The translations under genes were made by a program, and so were the position numbers. A stretch of DNA of 25,750 nt from Lachnospiraceae bacterium (lineage in GTDB: Bacteria > Bacillota > Clostridia > Lachnospirales > Lachnospiraceae). Positions within the stretch are counted from its first letter, which is position 1. Every line of letters starts with the position of its first letter. Positions 14,759-22,795 of the stretch are shown here, in pieces. Location of the stretch: NCBI GenBank assembly GCA_014804185.1, contig JAAVAG010000012.1, forward strand, positions 1-25,750, read 5' to 3'. Under the pieces are notes generated by a model. It ran no database searches and was not told the DNA's origin. It saw nothing but the letters and a program-made list of their open reading frames with translations.

Positions 14759-16075
14759 ATGACTTTTACAGGATATGAACTGCTGGCGTTTTTCTTCATT
14801 TATGCCTTTTTCGGGTGGGTGATGGAGATTGCGTTTGCGGCGGTGTACAGAAAGAAATTTTTAAACAGAGGATTTCTCAACGGTCCCGTCTGTCCCATCT
14901 ACGGATGCAGTATGGTGTTTGTGACGGTGTTTCTGGAATCTCTGCGTGGAAATTATTTTTTCCTGCTGCTGGGCTGTATGATCGTAACCACCATGCTGGA
15001 ACTGCTCACAGGCATGTTTATGGAAAAGATGCTGGGCAGGAAATGGTGGGATTATTCGGACTACAAATATAATCTGGGGGGATATGTATGCCCCCAGTTT
15101 TCGCTTGTCTGGGGCGTGTGCGCTGCGGTTGTGATGACGTTTGTGCAGCCGCTTCTGACGAAGCTGGTGCGGCTGCTTCCGGGAACCGTATTCAGAATCC
15201 TGCTTTTGACAGCGCTTGTTCTGCTTGTGTGCGATTTTATCGTGACCATCGGGGCTGTCTGTAAATTCAGGCGGCAGAGCCGCAGGATGCAGGGACTGGC
15301 GGAGGGCATGAACCGGATCAGCGGACGGATGGGCAGGGCCATCTTTGAAGTGATACAGAGGCGCATGGCAAAGGCTTTTCCCAACCTGAGTGAGGAGGGA
15401 CGGCTGGCAGCACCCGCGGTCCGGGAAAAGAGCGGAGTTTTTGCCGCGGGCTGCTGTTTTCATAAGCTGATCTGGCTGTTTGCCATCGGCGCTTTTCTGG
15501 GAGACCTGGTGGAAACGGTTTTCTGCCGTCTTACCGCGGGATACTGGATGAGCCGCAGCAGCGTGGTCTACGGACCGTTCAGCATTGTGTGGGGCCTTGC
15601 CATAGCGCTGCTGACGCTGGTGCTGGACCGGTATAAGGACAAGGATGACAGATATATTCTGATATTCGGAACTGTCATAGGTGGCGCATATGAATATATA
15701 TGCAGCGTATTCACAGAACTGGTATTCGGCACGGTGTTCTGGGATTACAGCGACATTCCCTTTAATCTGGGCGGGAGAATCAACCTGCTGTACAGCTTCT
15801 TCTGGGGAATTGCCGCTTTGATCTGGCTGAAACTGGTCTATCCCTTTTTGTCGGGGCTGATTGAGAAAGTGCCCGTAAGGGCAGGAACAATTCTCACATA
15901 TTTGTTTATTGTATTCATGGCGGTGAATATGGCGGTTTCCGCGGCGGCGCTGGCCCGCTACTCGGAGAGAAATGCGAACGTGGCGGCAGAGAGTGCAGTG
16001 GAACGGTTTCTGGATGATCATTTTCCCGATGAGCGGATGGAGCGGATCTATCCCAACGCCAAAATGACGGATTAG
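14759..16075 (+). CDS. Duplicated PF06541-type membrane protein
   Basis: A 438-residue polytopic membrane protein made of two related halves. Each half contains the block WDYSD-x5-NLGG (residues 97-107 and 328-338) followed by a hydrophobic stretch with FxWG. The first half starts FFFIYAFFGWVMEIAF; the second starts around residue 235 with LIWLFAIGAFLGDLVETVF. A basic soluble linker (about 165-225, RRQSRRMQG...) joins them. The family is often labelled a putative ABC transporter permease, but there is no ATPase gene nearby and no proven transport role. ATG 14759 has AGAGG nine bases upstream. It is 42 bases downstream of pepF and may share its transcript. Confidence 0.85.
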   Translation: MTFTGYELLAFFFIYAFFGWVMEIAFAAVYRKKFLNRGFLNGPVCPIYGCSMVFVTVFLESLRGNYFFLLLGCMIVTTMLELLTGMFMEKMLGRKWWDYSDYKYNLGGYVCPQFSLVWGVCAAVVMTFVQPLLTKLVRLLPGTVFRILLLTALVLLVCDFIVTIGAVCKFRRQSRRMQGLAEGMNRISGRMGRAIFEVIQRRMAKAFPNLSEEGRLAAPAVREKSGVFAAGCCFHKLIWLFAIGAFLGDLVETVFCRLTAGYWMSRSSVVYGPFSIVWGLAIALLTLVLDRYKDKDDRYILIFGTVIGGAYEYICSVFTELVFGTVFWDYSDIPFNLGGRINLLYSFFWGIAALIWLKLVYPFLSGLIEKVPVRAGTILTYLFIVFMAVNMAVSAAALARYSERNANVAAESAVERFLDDHFPDERMERIYPNAKMTD

Positions 16076-16076
16076 A

Positions 16077-16125
16077 AATGAATAAAAAATGAATATTCAT
16101 TAAATTTTTGCATAAAAATAAAAAG
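16077..16125 (+). promoter_or_regulatory. Candidate ArgR (ARG box) operator region
   Basis: AATGAATAAAAAATGAAT (16077-16094) matches the Bacillus-type ARG box closely. It overlaps a perfect 14-bp palindrome, AATGAATATTCATT (16088-16101). A second weaker box, TGCATAAAAATAAA, starts at 16109. They lie about 40-85 bases before the start of the GNAT-argJBD transcript, as expected for arginine repression. Confidence 0.6.
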
Positions 16126-16128
16126 CAG

Positions 16129-16156
16129 TGGACTTTTTTAGAAAAAGTGGTATGAT
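16129..16156 (+). promoter_or_regulatory. Promoter of the GNAT-argJBD operon
   Basis: TATGAT (16151-16156) preceded by TGG is an extended -10. TGGACT, 16 bases upstream, is a 4/6 -35 match. Within the spacer, CTTTTT and AAAAAG form a small dyad. Confidence 0.6.
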
Positions 16157-16200
16157 AGGGTGGTTGAAACATACAGAGAAACGGCAGACGGAGGTTACAG

Positions 16201-16659
16201 ATGAACGGGCAGTTTAAGGTCAGGGCGATGACGCAGGAGGACTACGACGGTGTCTATGCGCTGTGGAGGACGATCAGGGGATTTGGATTACGCAGCATGG
16301 ACGATTCCCGGGAGGGAGTGTCGGTTTTTCTGCGCCGCAATCCGGGGATGAGCGTGGTGGCGGAAAAGGACGGACAGATTGTGGGGAGCATTTTGTGCGG
16401 ACATGACGGGCGAAGAGGCTGTCTGTACCATGTGTGCGTCCGCGAGGACTGCCGCAGAAGCGGCATCGGAAAGGCAATGGTGGTGCACTGTATGGAGGCG
16501 CTGAAAGCGGAACGGATCAATAAGGTGTCATTGATCGCGTTTACCAGAAACGATGTGGGAAACGCTTTCTGGAAGACCATCGGATGGACGAAACGGGAAG
16601 ATCTGAACTACTATGACTTTACATTAAATGAGGAAAATATCACGGCGTTTATCCAATAG
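16201..16659 (+). CDS. GNAT family N-acetyltransferase (YpeA-like)
   Basis: A 152-residue single-domain GNAT enzyme that transfers an acetyl group from acetyl-CoA to an amine. The acetyl-CoA loop is CRRSGIGKA (around 85-93), preceded by the beta-4 strand GCLYHVCV, and NAFWKTIGW lies near the end. It resembles YpeA-type acetyltransferases. GGAGG stands six bases before ATG 16201. It is the first gene of the arginine operon, 18 bases ahead of argJ, at a position often held by argC. A role as a small N-acetylglutamate synthase that primes the pathway is tempting. It is not proven: such enzymes are too similar to other GNATs to separate by eye. Confidence 0.88.
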   Translation: MNGQFKVRAMTQEDYDGVYALWRTIRGFGLRSMDDSREGVSVFLRRNPGMSVVAEKDGQIVGSILCGHDGRRGCLYHVCVREDCRRSGIGKAMVVHCMEALKAERINKVSLIAFTRNDVGNAFWKTIGWTKREDLNYYDFTLNEENITAFIQ

Positions 16660-16677
16660 GTGTCGGGAAGGAAGGGC

Positions 16678-17913
16678 ATGGTTATTAGTATGGAAATGAT
16701 AAAGGGCGGTGTAACCGCGGCAAAGGGATTTGAGGCGGCCGGCGTGGAGGCCGGGATCAAATACGCGGACAGAAAGGATATGGCGCTGATCTACAGCACA
16801 AAGGCCTGCCGGGCGGCGGGAACTTTTACCACAAATGTGGTGAAAGCGGCACCCGTCCTGTGGGATAAACAGGCGGTGGAGCAGGCGCGCCCGGTGCGCG
16901 CCGTGGTGGTGAACGCGGGGATTGCCAACGCGTGTACGGGAGAGGAAGGATATGAGTGCTGCCGCCGGACGGCGGAGGCGGCGGCCCGGGCGCTGGACAT
17001 TCCCGCAGAGTCGGTTCTTGTGGCGTCCACGGGGGTGATCGGGATGCAGATACCCGTGGACCGGATCGAGGCCGGTGTGGAGAAACTGGCGGCATGCAGG
17101 GCCGCCGGAGCGGAGGCCGGAAACGTGGCGGCACGGGCGATCATGACGACGGATACCATATCCAAGCAGGCGGCAGTCACTTTTACGGCAGGCGGAAAGA
17201 CCGTGACCGTGGGAGGCATGTGCAAGGGATCGGGCATGATTCATCCCAATATGTGCACGATGCTGGCGTTTGTCACCACGGATCTGGCAATTTCCGGGCC
17301 GCTGCTGCAGAAAGCCGCCAGGGAGAGTATCGAGGACACTTTTAATATGATCTCCGTGGACGGAGATACTTCCACCAACGACACATTTCTGCTGCTGGCC
17401 AACGGCATGGCGGAAAATGATGAAATCCGGGAAGAAAATGAGGATTACGAGGCGTTTAAGGAGGCCCTTTTGTATGTAAATACCTGTCTTGCACGGATGA
17501 TGGCGGGCGACGGCGAGGGTGCGACGGCGCTGTTTGAGGTGAAAGTTGTCGGCGCGGCTAACAGGCAGGACGCCAGGACCTTGAGCAAATCGGTGATCTG
17601 TTCCAGTCTGACCAAAGCCGCGATCTTCGGCCATGACGCCAACTGGGGAAGGATTCTGTGCGCGCTGGGATATTCGGGGGCGCAGTTCGATCCGGAGAAA
17701 GTAGAACTGTTTTTTGAGAGCAGAGCCGGCAGGATCCGGATCTACGGCGCAGGTAAGGCTGCGGATTACAGCGAGGAAGAGGCCACGAAGATTCTTTCCG
17801 AGAAGGAGGTCACTGTAGTGGCGGATATGCACATGGGGGACGCCGAGGCCACGGCCTGGGGGTGCGATTTGAGTTATGACTATGTAAAAATCAATGCGGA
17901 TTACCGCAGCTGA
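16678..17913 (+). CDS. argJ: Glutamate N-acetyltransferase / amino-acid acetyltransferase ArgJ
   Basis: A 411-residue enzyme that transfers the acetyl group of N-acetylornithine to glutamate, recycling acetyl-glutamate; bifunctional forms also use acetyl-CoA. It is an N-terminal nucleophile protein that cleaves itself before Thr. The site is GSGMIHPNMCTMLAF, with Thr194 as the nucleophile; the residue before it is Cys where many family members have Ala. GYSGAQFDPEKV and DLSYDYVKINADYRS mark the C-terminus. ATG 16678 is preceded by GGAAGGAAGGGC; later Met codons at 16690 and 16696 are alternatives. It lies between GNAT and argB in one operon. Mono- or bifunctionality cannot be read from the sequence. 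Confidence 0.97.
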   Translation: MVISMEMIKGGVTAAKGFEAAGVEAGIKYADRKDMALIYSTKACRAAGTFTTNVVKAAPVLWDKQAVEQARPVRAVVVNAGIANACTGEEGYECCRRTAEAAARALDIPAESVLVASTGVIGMQIPVDRIEAGVEKLAACRAAGAEAGNVAARAIMTTDTISKQAAVTFTAGGKTVTVGGMCKGSGMIHPNMCTMLAFVTTDLAISGPLLQKAARESIEDTFNMISVDGDTSTNDTFLLLANGMAENDEIREENEDYEAFKEALLYVNTCLARMMAGDGEGATALFEVKVVGAANRQDARTLSKSVICSSLTKAAIFGHDANWGRILCALGYSGAQFDPEKVELFFESRAGRIRIYGAGKAADYSEEEATKILSEKEVTVVADMHMGDAEATAWGCDLSYDYVKINADYRS

Positions 17914-17943
17914 CCGGGACAGATACAGAGAAAGGCATGAGGC

Positions 17944-18843
17944 ATGAGTATACAGGAAAAAAATATCGACGGGCTTTTACAGAAAGCAGAGGTGCTGATC
18001 GAGGCGCTTCCCTATATCCAGCGCTTTAACCGCAAGATCATTGTGGTCAAGTACGGCGGCAGCGCCATGAGCAACGAGCAGCTTCAGAAAAATGTGATCA
18101 AGGATGTGACGCTTTTAAAGCTGGTGGGATTTAAGCCCATTATTGTCCACGGCGGGGGAAAAGAGATCAGCCGGTGGACCCAGAAAGTAGGCAAGGAGTC
18201 CAGATTTGTAAACGGCCTGCGCGTTACAGATGAGGAGACGATGGAAATTGCGGAGATGGTGCTGGGCAAGGTCAGCAAAAATCTGGTGACCATGGTTCAG
18301 GAACTGGGCGTAAAGGCAGTGGGCATCAGCGGCAAGGACGGAGGTCTTCTGCAGGTGGAGAAAAAGTATGCGGGAGGAGAGGACATCGGGTTTGTGGGAG
18401 AGATCACAAAAGTGAATCCCAAGGTGCTCTTTGATCTTCTGGAAAAGGATTTTCTTCCCATTGTGGCGCCTGTCGGCCTGGATGAAAACTTTCAGACCTA
18501 CAATATCAATGCGGATGACGCGGCCTGTGCCATCGCAACGGCGGTAGGGGCGGAAAAACTGGCGTTTCTGACGGATATAGAGGGGCTGTATGGGGATATC
18601 AACGACAAATCGACGTTTATCTCCCGCCTTGCGGTATCCCAGGCGGAGCAGCTTATCGCGGGAGGATTTATCGGGGGCGGCATGCTGCCCAAGCTGGAGG
18701 GCTGTACCCTGGCGGTTCGAAACGGGGTAAACCGGGTGCATATTCTGGACGGAAGAATTCCCCACTGTCTCCTTTTGGAAATTTTTACTAAAAAAGGAAT
18801 CGGCACAGCCATCATTGAGGACGGGGAGGTAGAGGCGCAGTGA
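17944..18843 (+). CDS. argB: Acetylglutamate kinase
   Basis: A 299-residue amino-acid kinase that phosphorylates N-acetylglutamate with ATP, the committed step to ornithine. VVKYGGSAM and IIVHGGGKEI carry the substrate and ATP sites; NADDAACAIA and GGMLPKLEGC follow, and the protein ends EIFTKKGIGTAI. An N-terminal helix of about 25 residues precedes the catalytic core (AEVLIEALPYIQRF). This is the feature found in arginine-inhibited hexameric kinases, so feedback inhibition by arginine is likely. The start follows GAAAGG at eight bases. The stop codon touches the argD start. Confidence 0.97.
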   Translation: MSIQEKNIDGLLQKAEVLIEALPYIQRFNRKIIVVKYGGSAMSNEQLQKNVIKDVTLLKLVGFKPIIVHGGGKEISRWTQKVGKESRFVNGLRVTDEETMEIAEMVLGKVSKNLVTMVQELGVKAVGISGKDGGLLQVEKKYAGGEDIGFVGEITKVNPKVLFDLLEKDFLPIVAPVGLDENFQTYNINADDAACAIATAVGAEKLAFLTDIEGLYGDINDKSTFISRLAVSQAEQLIAGGFIGGGMLPKLEGCTLAVRNGVNRVHILDGRIPHCLLLEIFTKKGIGTAIIEDGEVEAQ

Positions 18844-18845
18844 GG

Positions 18846-20030
18846 ATGCAGGAGTATATCGATGAGGCGGAGCAGTCCCTGCTCCACACATATAACCGTT
18901 ATCAGGTAGTTCTGGACAGGGGAGAGGGCGTGTATCTGTATGATATAGAGGGAAAGCGTTATCTGGACTTTGTGGCCGGTATCGCAGTCTTTGCTCTGGG
19001 ATATCATAACAGGGAGTACAACGATGCCCTGAAAGGACAGATCGACAAGCTGATCCACACATCCAACTACTATTATAATGTGCCCGCCGTGGAGGCGGCG
19101 AAAAAGCTGAAAAAGGCTTCGGGCATGGATCGGGTATTTTTTACCAATTCCGGCGCGGAAGCGGTGGAGGGAGCCATTAAGGCGGCGCGGAAATATGCCT
19201 ATCTGAAAGACGGAAGAACGGATCATGAGATCATCGCCATGCATCACTCTTTTCACGGCAGAACCATGGGGGCGCTGTCCGTGACGGGGAATCCGAAATA
19301 CCGTGAGGCATTTGAGCCCGGTATCGGAAATATCCGGTTTGCGGACATGAATGATTTTGACAGTGTTCTCGCCTGTGTGACCGACAGGACATGCGCCGTC
19401 ATATTTGAGACGGTTCAGGGTGAGGGAGGAATTTATCCCGCGGAGCAGGCGTTTATGGAGAAAATCCGCGCACTCTGCGATCAGCGGGACATTCTGCTGA
19501 TTCTGGATGAAATTCAGTGCGGCATGGGGCGCACCGGGTATATGTACGCCTGGCAGAAGTACGGTGTCAAACCCGATATTATGATGTCCGCCAAGGCGCT
19601 TGGATGCGGTGTTCCGGTGGGGGCTTTTCTGATGACGGAAAAGGTGGCGGCGCATTCTCTGGCTGCCGGCGACCACGGCACCACCTACGGGGGCAATCCT
19701 CTGGCGGGGGCGGCCATAAACAAAGTGCTTGATTTATTTGAGGAGAACCATATAATAGAACATGTGAGAGAGGTGGCGCCGTATCTGGAGCAGAGACTGG
19801 ACGAACTGACCCGACGGCATGCCTTTATCGCGTGCAGGCGGGGCGCGGGACTGATGCAGGGCCTTGCGTGCAGGGGACCGGTGGCGGGTGTTATCGGCAG
19901 AGCCCTGGAAAAGGGATTGATTCTGATCAATGCCGGAACAGACATCATCCGTTTTGTGCCGCCGCTGATTATAACGCGTGAAAATGTGGATGAGATGATC
20001 GCCATCCTGGATGAATGCTTCGAGGATTGA
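18846..20030 (+). CDS. argD: Acetylornithine aminotransferase
   Basis: A 394-residue class III PLP-dependent aminotransferase that converts N-acetylglutamate semialdehyde and glutamate to N-acetylornithine. It has TNSGAEAVEGAIKAARKY, the FETVQGEGG block, LILDEIQCGMGRTG, and the PLP Lys250 in SAKALGCG. The motif HGTTYGGNPLA is also present. The start could be GTG 18840, giving a four-base GTGA overlap with the argB stop, or ATG 18846; I give the ATG. Either way it is translationally close to argB. It ends the arg block; the next gene starts 23 bases on. Confidence 0.96.
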   Translation: MQEYIDEAEQSLLHTYNRYQVVLDRGEGVYLYDIEGKRYLDFVAGIAVFALGYHNREYNDALKGQIDKLIHTSNYYYNVPAVEAAKKLKKASGMDRVFFTNSGAEAVEGAIKAARKYAYLKDGRTDHEIIAMHHSFHGRTMGALSVTGNPKYREAFEPGIGNIRFADMNDFDSVLACVTDRTCAVIFETVQGEGGIYPAEQAFMEKIRALCDQRDILLILDEIQCGMGRTGYMYAWQKYGVKPDIMMSAKALGCGVPVGAFLMTEKVAAHSLAAGDHGTTYGGNPLAGAAINKVLDLFEENHIIEHVREVAPYLEQRLDELTRRHAFIACRRGAGLMQGLACRGPVAGVIGRALEKGLILINAGTDIIRFVPPLIITRENVDEMIAILDECFED

Positions 20031-20053
20031 GCGTCTCGGAATGAGGTAAAAAG

Positions 20054-21463
20054 TTGGGCAAAAGAATATTATCCATATTGATTGTGATCTGTGCGCTTGC
20101 GGGAATCTGCTTTGTGGGTTTCAGCGGCATGCAGGTGGGAGAGGAAGAGGAGCAGGAGAGAGACATGCTGTCTTTCCGAAAAAAGGAGACGATTTATTTC
20201 TGGTATTCGGACAGCAGCATGACGGATTATCTGAGCAGTGCAGCAGTGGCTTTCGGAGAACTGCATGAGGATGCCAGAGTGATCCCGCATCTTGTCTCCG
20301 ACAGCGAATATCTGGAGGCGGTCAATGCCGCGTCCCTGTCCGGGGAACAGATGCCGGATGTGTATCTTCTCAGCAATGATTCCCTTGGAAAGGCATATCT
20401 TGCGGGGCTGGCGTCCAGAATAGAGGATGAGGCCGGGCTGTGCACCACGGAGCATTTCCCGCAGACGGCGCTGTCTGCGGTGACATATAAGGACCGGCTG
20501 GTGGCGTATCCGTATTATTATGAGACAAGCGCCCTTTTGTATAACAAGACCTATCTGGAGGCATGGACGGCGGCGCAGCTTGCATCCCAGGGGGAGGAAG
20601 AAGAGGATGAACCGATACAGATAGAAGAAGGGGAAGGAGAAGGGGAAGATGACGGAGAGATCGCGGACGAAGGCGAAAGACTTACCGTGACGCAGCAGCA
20701 GATCGAGGCGGGCATCCCCTCCAACATGGATGAACTCCTGGCTTTCGCCGACAATTACGATGCCACGGAAAATGGGGAGGATGTTCTGAAGTGGGCCGTA
20801 TCGGATATTTTTTATAATTACTATTTTGTGGGACAGTATATGATCGTGGGCGGCGAATGCGGCGATGACGAAAACAATATCAATATTGCTAATGAGGAGG
20901 CAAAACGGTGTCTGGAGATTTATCAGGCGCTGAACCAGTTCTTTTATATTGATGCGGAGGAAGCCACTTACGACTCGGTGCTGGAAGAGTTCATAGAGGG
21001 CAAGCTGGTCTTTACGGTGGTGACGCCGGACGCTGTGGCGGTTATGGAGGAGGCCAGAGAGAGCGGCGCTTTTGCGTATGAATACGGCATCGCGGTCATG
21101 CCGAAGCCCAGCGCGCAGCTGGGGGGCAGATCGCTGTCTGTGACAAACAGTGTGGTCGTCAACGGATACTCGCAGCACAAGGAACTGGCAAATGAGTTTG
21201 CGGCGTTTGTGACGGGGGAATATGTGGAGAACCTGTATGCCAGAACGGGCAAGCTATCGGCAAATCTTTCGGCCAATACGCAGGATTCCAACCTGATGGC
21301 ATTTATGAAAGAATATCAGAATTCCATTTCCCTGCCGAAAATGCTTGAGACAAGCAATTACTGGATGCAGCTGGAGGCTGTCTTTGCCAGAGTTTGGGTC
21401 GGAGAGGACGTGGAAACGCTGCTCCAGGCACTGGCACAGCAGATCCGGTCACAGTTTGAATAA
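20054..21463 (+). CDS. Orphan extracellular solute-binding protein
   Basis: A 469-residue protein with an N-terminal hydrophobic export or anchor segment (residues 5-24) and the layout of a cluster-1 type sugar/peptide binding protein. IYFWYSDS, PDVYLLSND, LVAYPYYYETSALLYNKTYLEAW and AVMPKPSAQLGG are seen, with a C-terminal helix series. The hydrophobic segment has LAGIC but not a clean lipobox, so lipid attachment is doubtful. A very acidic insertion of about 29 residues (180-208, rich in Glu, Asp and Gly) interrupts the domain. The TTG start at 20054 is backed by GAGG seven bases upstream. No permease or ATPase genes lie nearby. It follows argD by 23 bases and may be on the same transcript. 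The ligand is unknown. Confidence 0.82.
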   Translation: MGKRILSILIVICALAGICFVGFSGMQVGEEEEQERDMLSFRKKETIYFWYSDSSMTDYLSSAAVAFGELHEDARVIPHLVSDSEYLEAVNAASLSGEQMPDVYLLSNDSLGKAYLAGLASRIEDEAGLCTTEHFPQTALSAVTYKDRLVAYPYYYETSALLYNKTYLEAWTAAQLASQGEEEEDEPIQIEEGEGEGEDDGEIADEGERLTVTQQQIEAGIPSNMDELLAFADNYDATENGEDVLKWAVSDIFYNYYFVGQYMIVGGECGDDENNINIANEEAKRCLEIYQALNQFFYIDAEEATYDSVLEEFIEGKLVFTVVTPDAVAVMEEARESGAFAYEYGIAVMPKPSAQLGGRSLSVTNSVVVNGYSQHKELANEFAAFVTGEYVENLYARTGKLSANLSANTQDSNLMAFMKEYQNSISLPKMLETSNYWMQLEAVFARVWVGEDVETLLQALAQQIRSQFE

Positions 21464-21469
21464 ACAGCC

Positions 21470-21515
21470 AGTCATATGGGCATGACTATCATGGAAACCG
21501 GCGCCGGTGCGCCGG
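21470..21515 (+). other. Two small inverted repeats after the binding-protein gene
   Basis: AGTCAT/ATGACT (21470-21475, 21482-21487) and CCGGCG/CGCCGG (21498-21503, 21510-21515) form two short stems. The second is GC-rich but has no T-tract, so termination is doubtful. Confidence 0.4.
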
Positions 21516-21544
21516 AAAAGTTTATCCATGAAAAGGAGGCTCAT

Positions 21545-21976
21545 ATGATTGGTTTTTTTATTGCGCTTTTGTCGGGCGCACTGATGAGTGTGCAGGGCGT
21601 TTTCAATACACAGGTGACAAAGTCCTCTTCCATATGGGTGGCAAATGCTTTTGTGCAGTTTACGGCCCTGCTGGTATGTCTGGCAGTGTGGGTATGTTCG
21701 GACAGAAGTTCCCTCACCGCCGTGATGAAAGTGGAACCGAAATATATGCTTTTGGGAGGATGTATCGGCGCCGTAATCACATACACCGTCATAAAAAGCA
21801 TGGATATGCTGGGACCTGCCAGGGCGGTTATGCTGATCGTTGTGGCGCAGCTTCTGGTGGCATATGTCATCGAACTTCTGGGGTGGTTCGGGGTGGAGAA
21901 ACAGCCTCTGGAGATCAGAAAACTTTTGGGAATGGTACTGGCAGTTGCAGGAATTGTTATTTTCAAATGGAAATAG
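21545..21976 (+). CDS. DMT-type small transporter (DUF606/YdcZ-like)
   Basis: A 143-residue integral membrane protein with four or five hydrophobic helices, the size of the DUF606 half-size drug/metabolite transporters. MSVQGVFNTQVTKSSS near the start and a final LLGMVLAVAGIVIFKWK are in keeping with that family. GGAGG five bases before ATG 21545 fixes the start; an upstream in-frame ATG at 21476 lacks support. Such proteins often act in pairs, but no second copy lies here. The substrate is unknown. Confidence 0.8.
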   Translation: MIGFFIALLSGALMSVQGVFNTQVTKSSSIWVANAFVQFTALLVCLAVWVCSDRSSLTAVMKVEPKYMLLGGCIGAVITYTVIKSMDMLGPARAVMLIVVAQLLVAYVIELLGWFGVEKQPLEIRKLLGMVLAVAGIVIFKWK

Positions 21977-21984
21977 AAATCTGC

Positions 21985-22013
21985 TTGTAAATTATCTGCG
22001 GTTATCATACAAT
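21985..22013 (+). promoter_or_regulatory. Promoter of the comEA-regulator operon
   Basis: TTGTAA (21985-21990) and TACAAT (22008-22013) with a 17-base spacer. The predicted transcript starts about 15 bases before the RBS hairpin. Confidence 0.65.
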
Positions 22014-22036
22014 AGAATCAGTCGGCATAGAGAGGC

Positions 22037-22070
22037 ACTCCTTTACCTGAAAGCATGTAAGGAAAGGAGT
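22037..22070 (+). promoter_or_regulatory. Hairpin sequestering the comEA ribosome binding site
   Basis: ACTCCTTT (22037-22044) pairs perfectly with AAAGGAGT (22063-22070), and CCT (22046-22048) with AGG (22060-22062), leaving one bulged A and an 11-base loop. The 3' arm contains the Shine-Dalgarno sequence, so folding should block translation of comEA. Confidence 0.65.
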
Positions 22071-22077
22071 TATGCTT

Positions 22078-22794
22078 ATGAAAATTGGATACCCACAAAA
22101 GCGGGCATGGGGTATAAAAATAAGATTCAGATTGGCGGTGTTTACGGCGGCAGTCTGTCTGTGGCTGTCCGGCTGCGGAGACGGCGGAGAAAAAATTGCT
22201 CTGGAGCAGGCGCTGCGGCAGCAGGAGGCGCAAAGCGCGGCGACTTCAGAGAATGCGCCGGATACGGGCCGGAGAGATACCGGGGCACAGCAGGAGACGC
22301 AGGTGCGGCAGACATCACAGGCGATGCCTGAGAAAGAGGCGGACACCGTCTGGGTACATATATGCGGCGAGGTTGAGATGCCGGGAGTCTACGAACTGAC
22401 GTCCGGGAGCAGGATCTGTGACGCTCTGCTGGCGGCCGGGGGCTTTACCGCGGAAGCGGATACGGAGTTTCTCAATCTGGCGGAACTTGTTTCGGACGGA
22501 ATGCAGATCGTCGTCCCCGACGTGGAGGAAGCACGGCGGCTGGAGAGCGGCGCAGAGGAAAACGGTATAAAGGAAGACAAAATAGCGAAAGACGGACGGA
22601 TCAATATCAACACTGCCAGTTTGGAGATGCTCTGCACACTGCCGGGGATCGGGGAGAGCCGCGCCAGGGACATTATATCCTACCGGGAAAAGCACGGAGG
22701 GTTTGCAAGGCCGGAGCAGATCATGGAAGTAAGCGGTATTAAACAGGCGGTTTATGAGAAGATTAAGGATCTTATCACAGTGAATGGAGGATAA
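22078..22794 (+). CDS. comEA: ComEA-like DNA-binding lipoprotein
   Basis: A 238-residue predicted lipoprotein: a positive N-terminus, a hydrophobic stretch and the lipobox LSGC with Cys33. A Gln/Ala-rich linker leads to an SLBB domain (about 92-155, VWVHICGEVEMPGVYEL), then a Lys-rich spacer and a double helix-hairpin-helix domain (GRININTASLEMLCTLPGIGESRA, then ISYREKHGGF). ComEA binds incoming DNA outside the membrane during natural uptake. Many ComEA proteins have a membrane helix instead of a lipid anchor. ATG 22078 lies eight bases after GGAG; ATG 22072 is too close. The stop is one base from the regulator's GTG. No comEC or comEB lies in the window. Confidence 0.9.
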   Translation: MKIGYPQKRAWGIKIRFRLAVFTAAVCLWLSGCGDGGEKIALEQALRQQEAQSAATSENAPDTGRRDTGAQQETQVRQTSQAMPEKEADTVWVHICGEVEMPGVYELTSGSRICDALLAAGGFTAEADTEFLNLAELVSDGMQIVVPDVEEARRLESGAEENGIKEDKIAKDGRININTASLEMLCTLPGIGESRARDIISYREKHGGFARPEQIMEVSGIKQAVYEKIKDLITVNGG

Positions 22795-22795
22795 T

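Noticed and set aside
21498..21515. GC-rich CCGGCG hairpin as a terminator
   Set aside because: It is followed by A residues, not T, so it is unlikely to terminate transcription in this direction.
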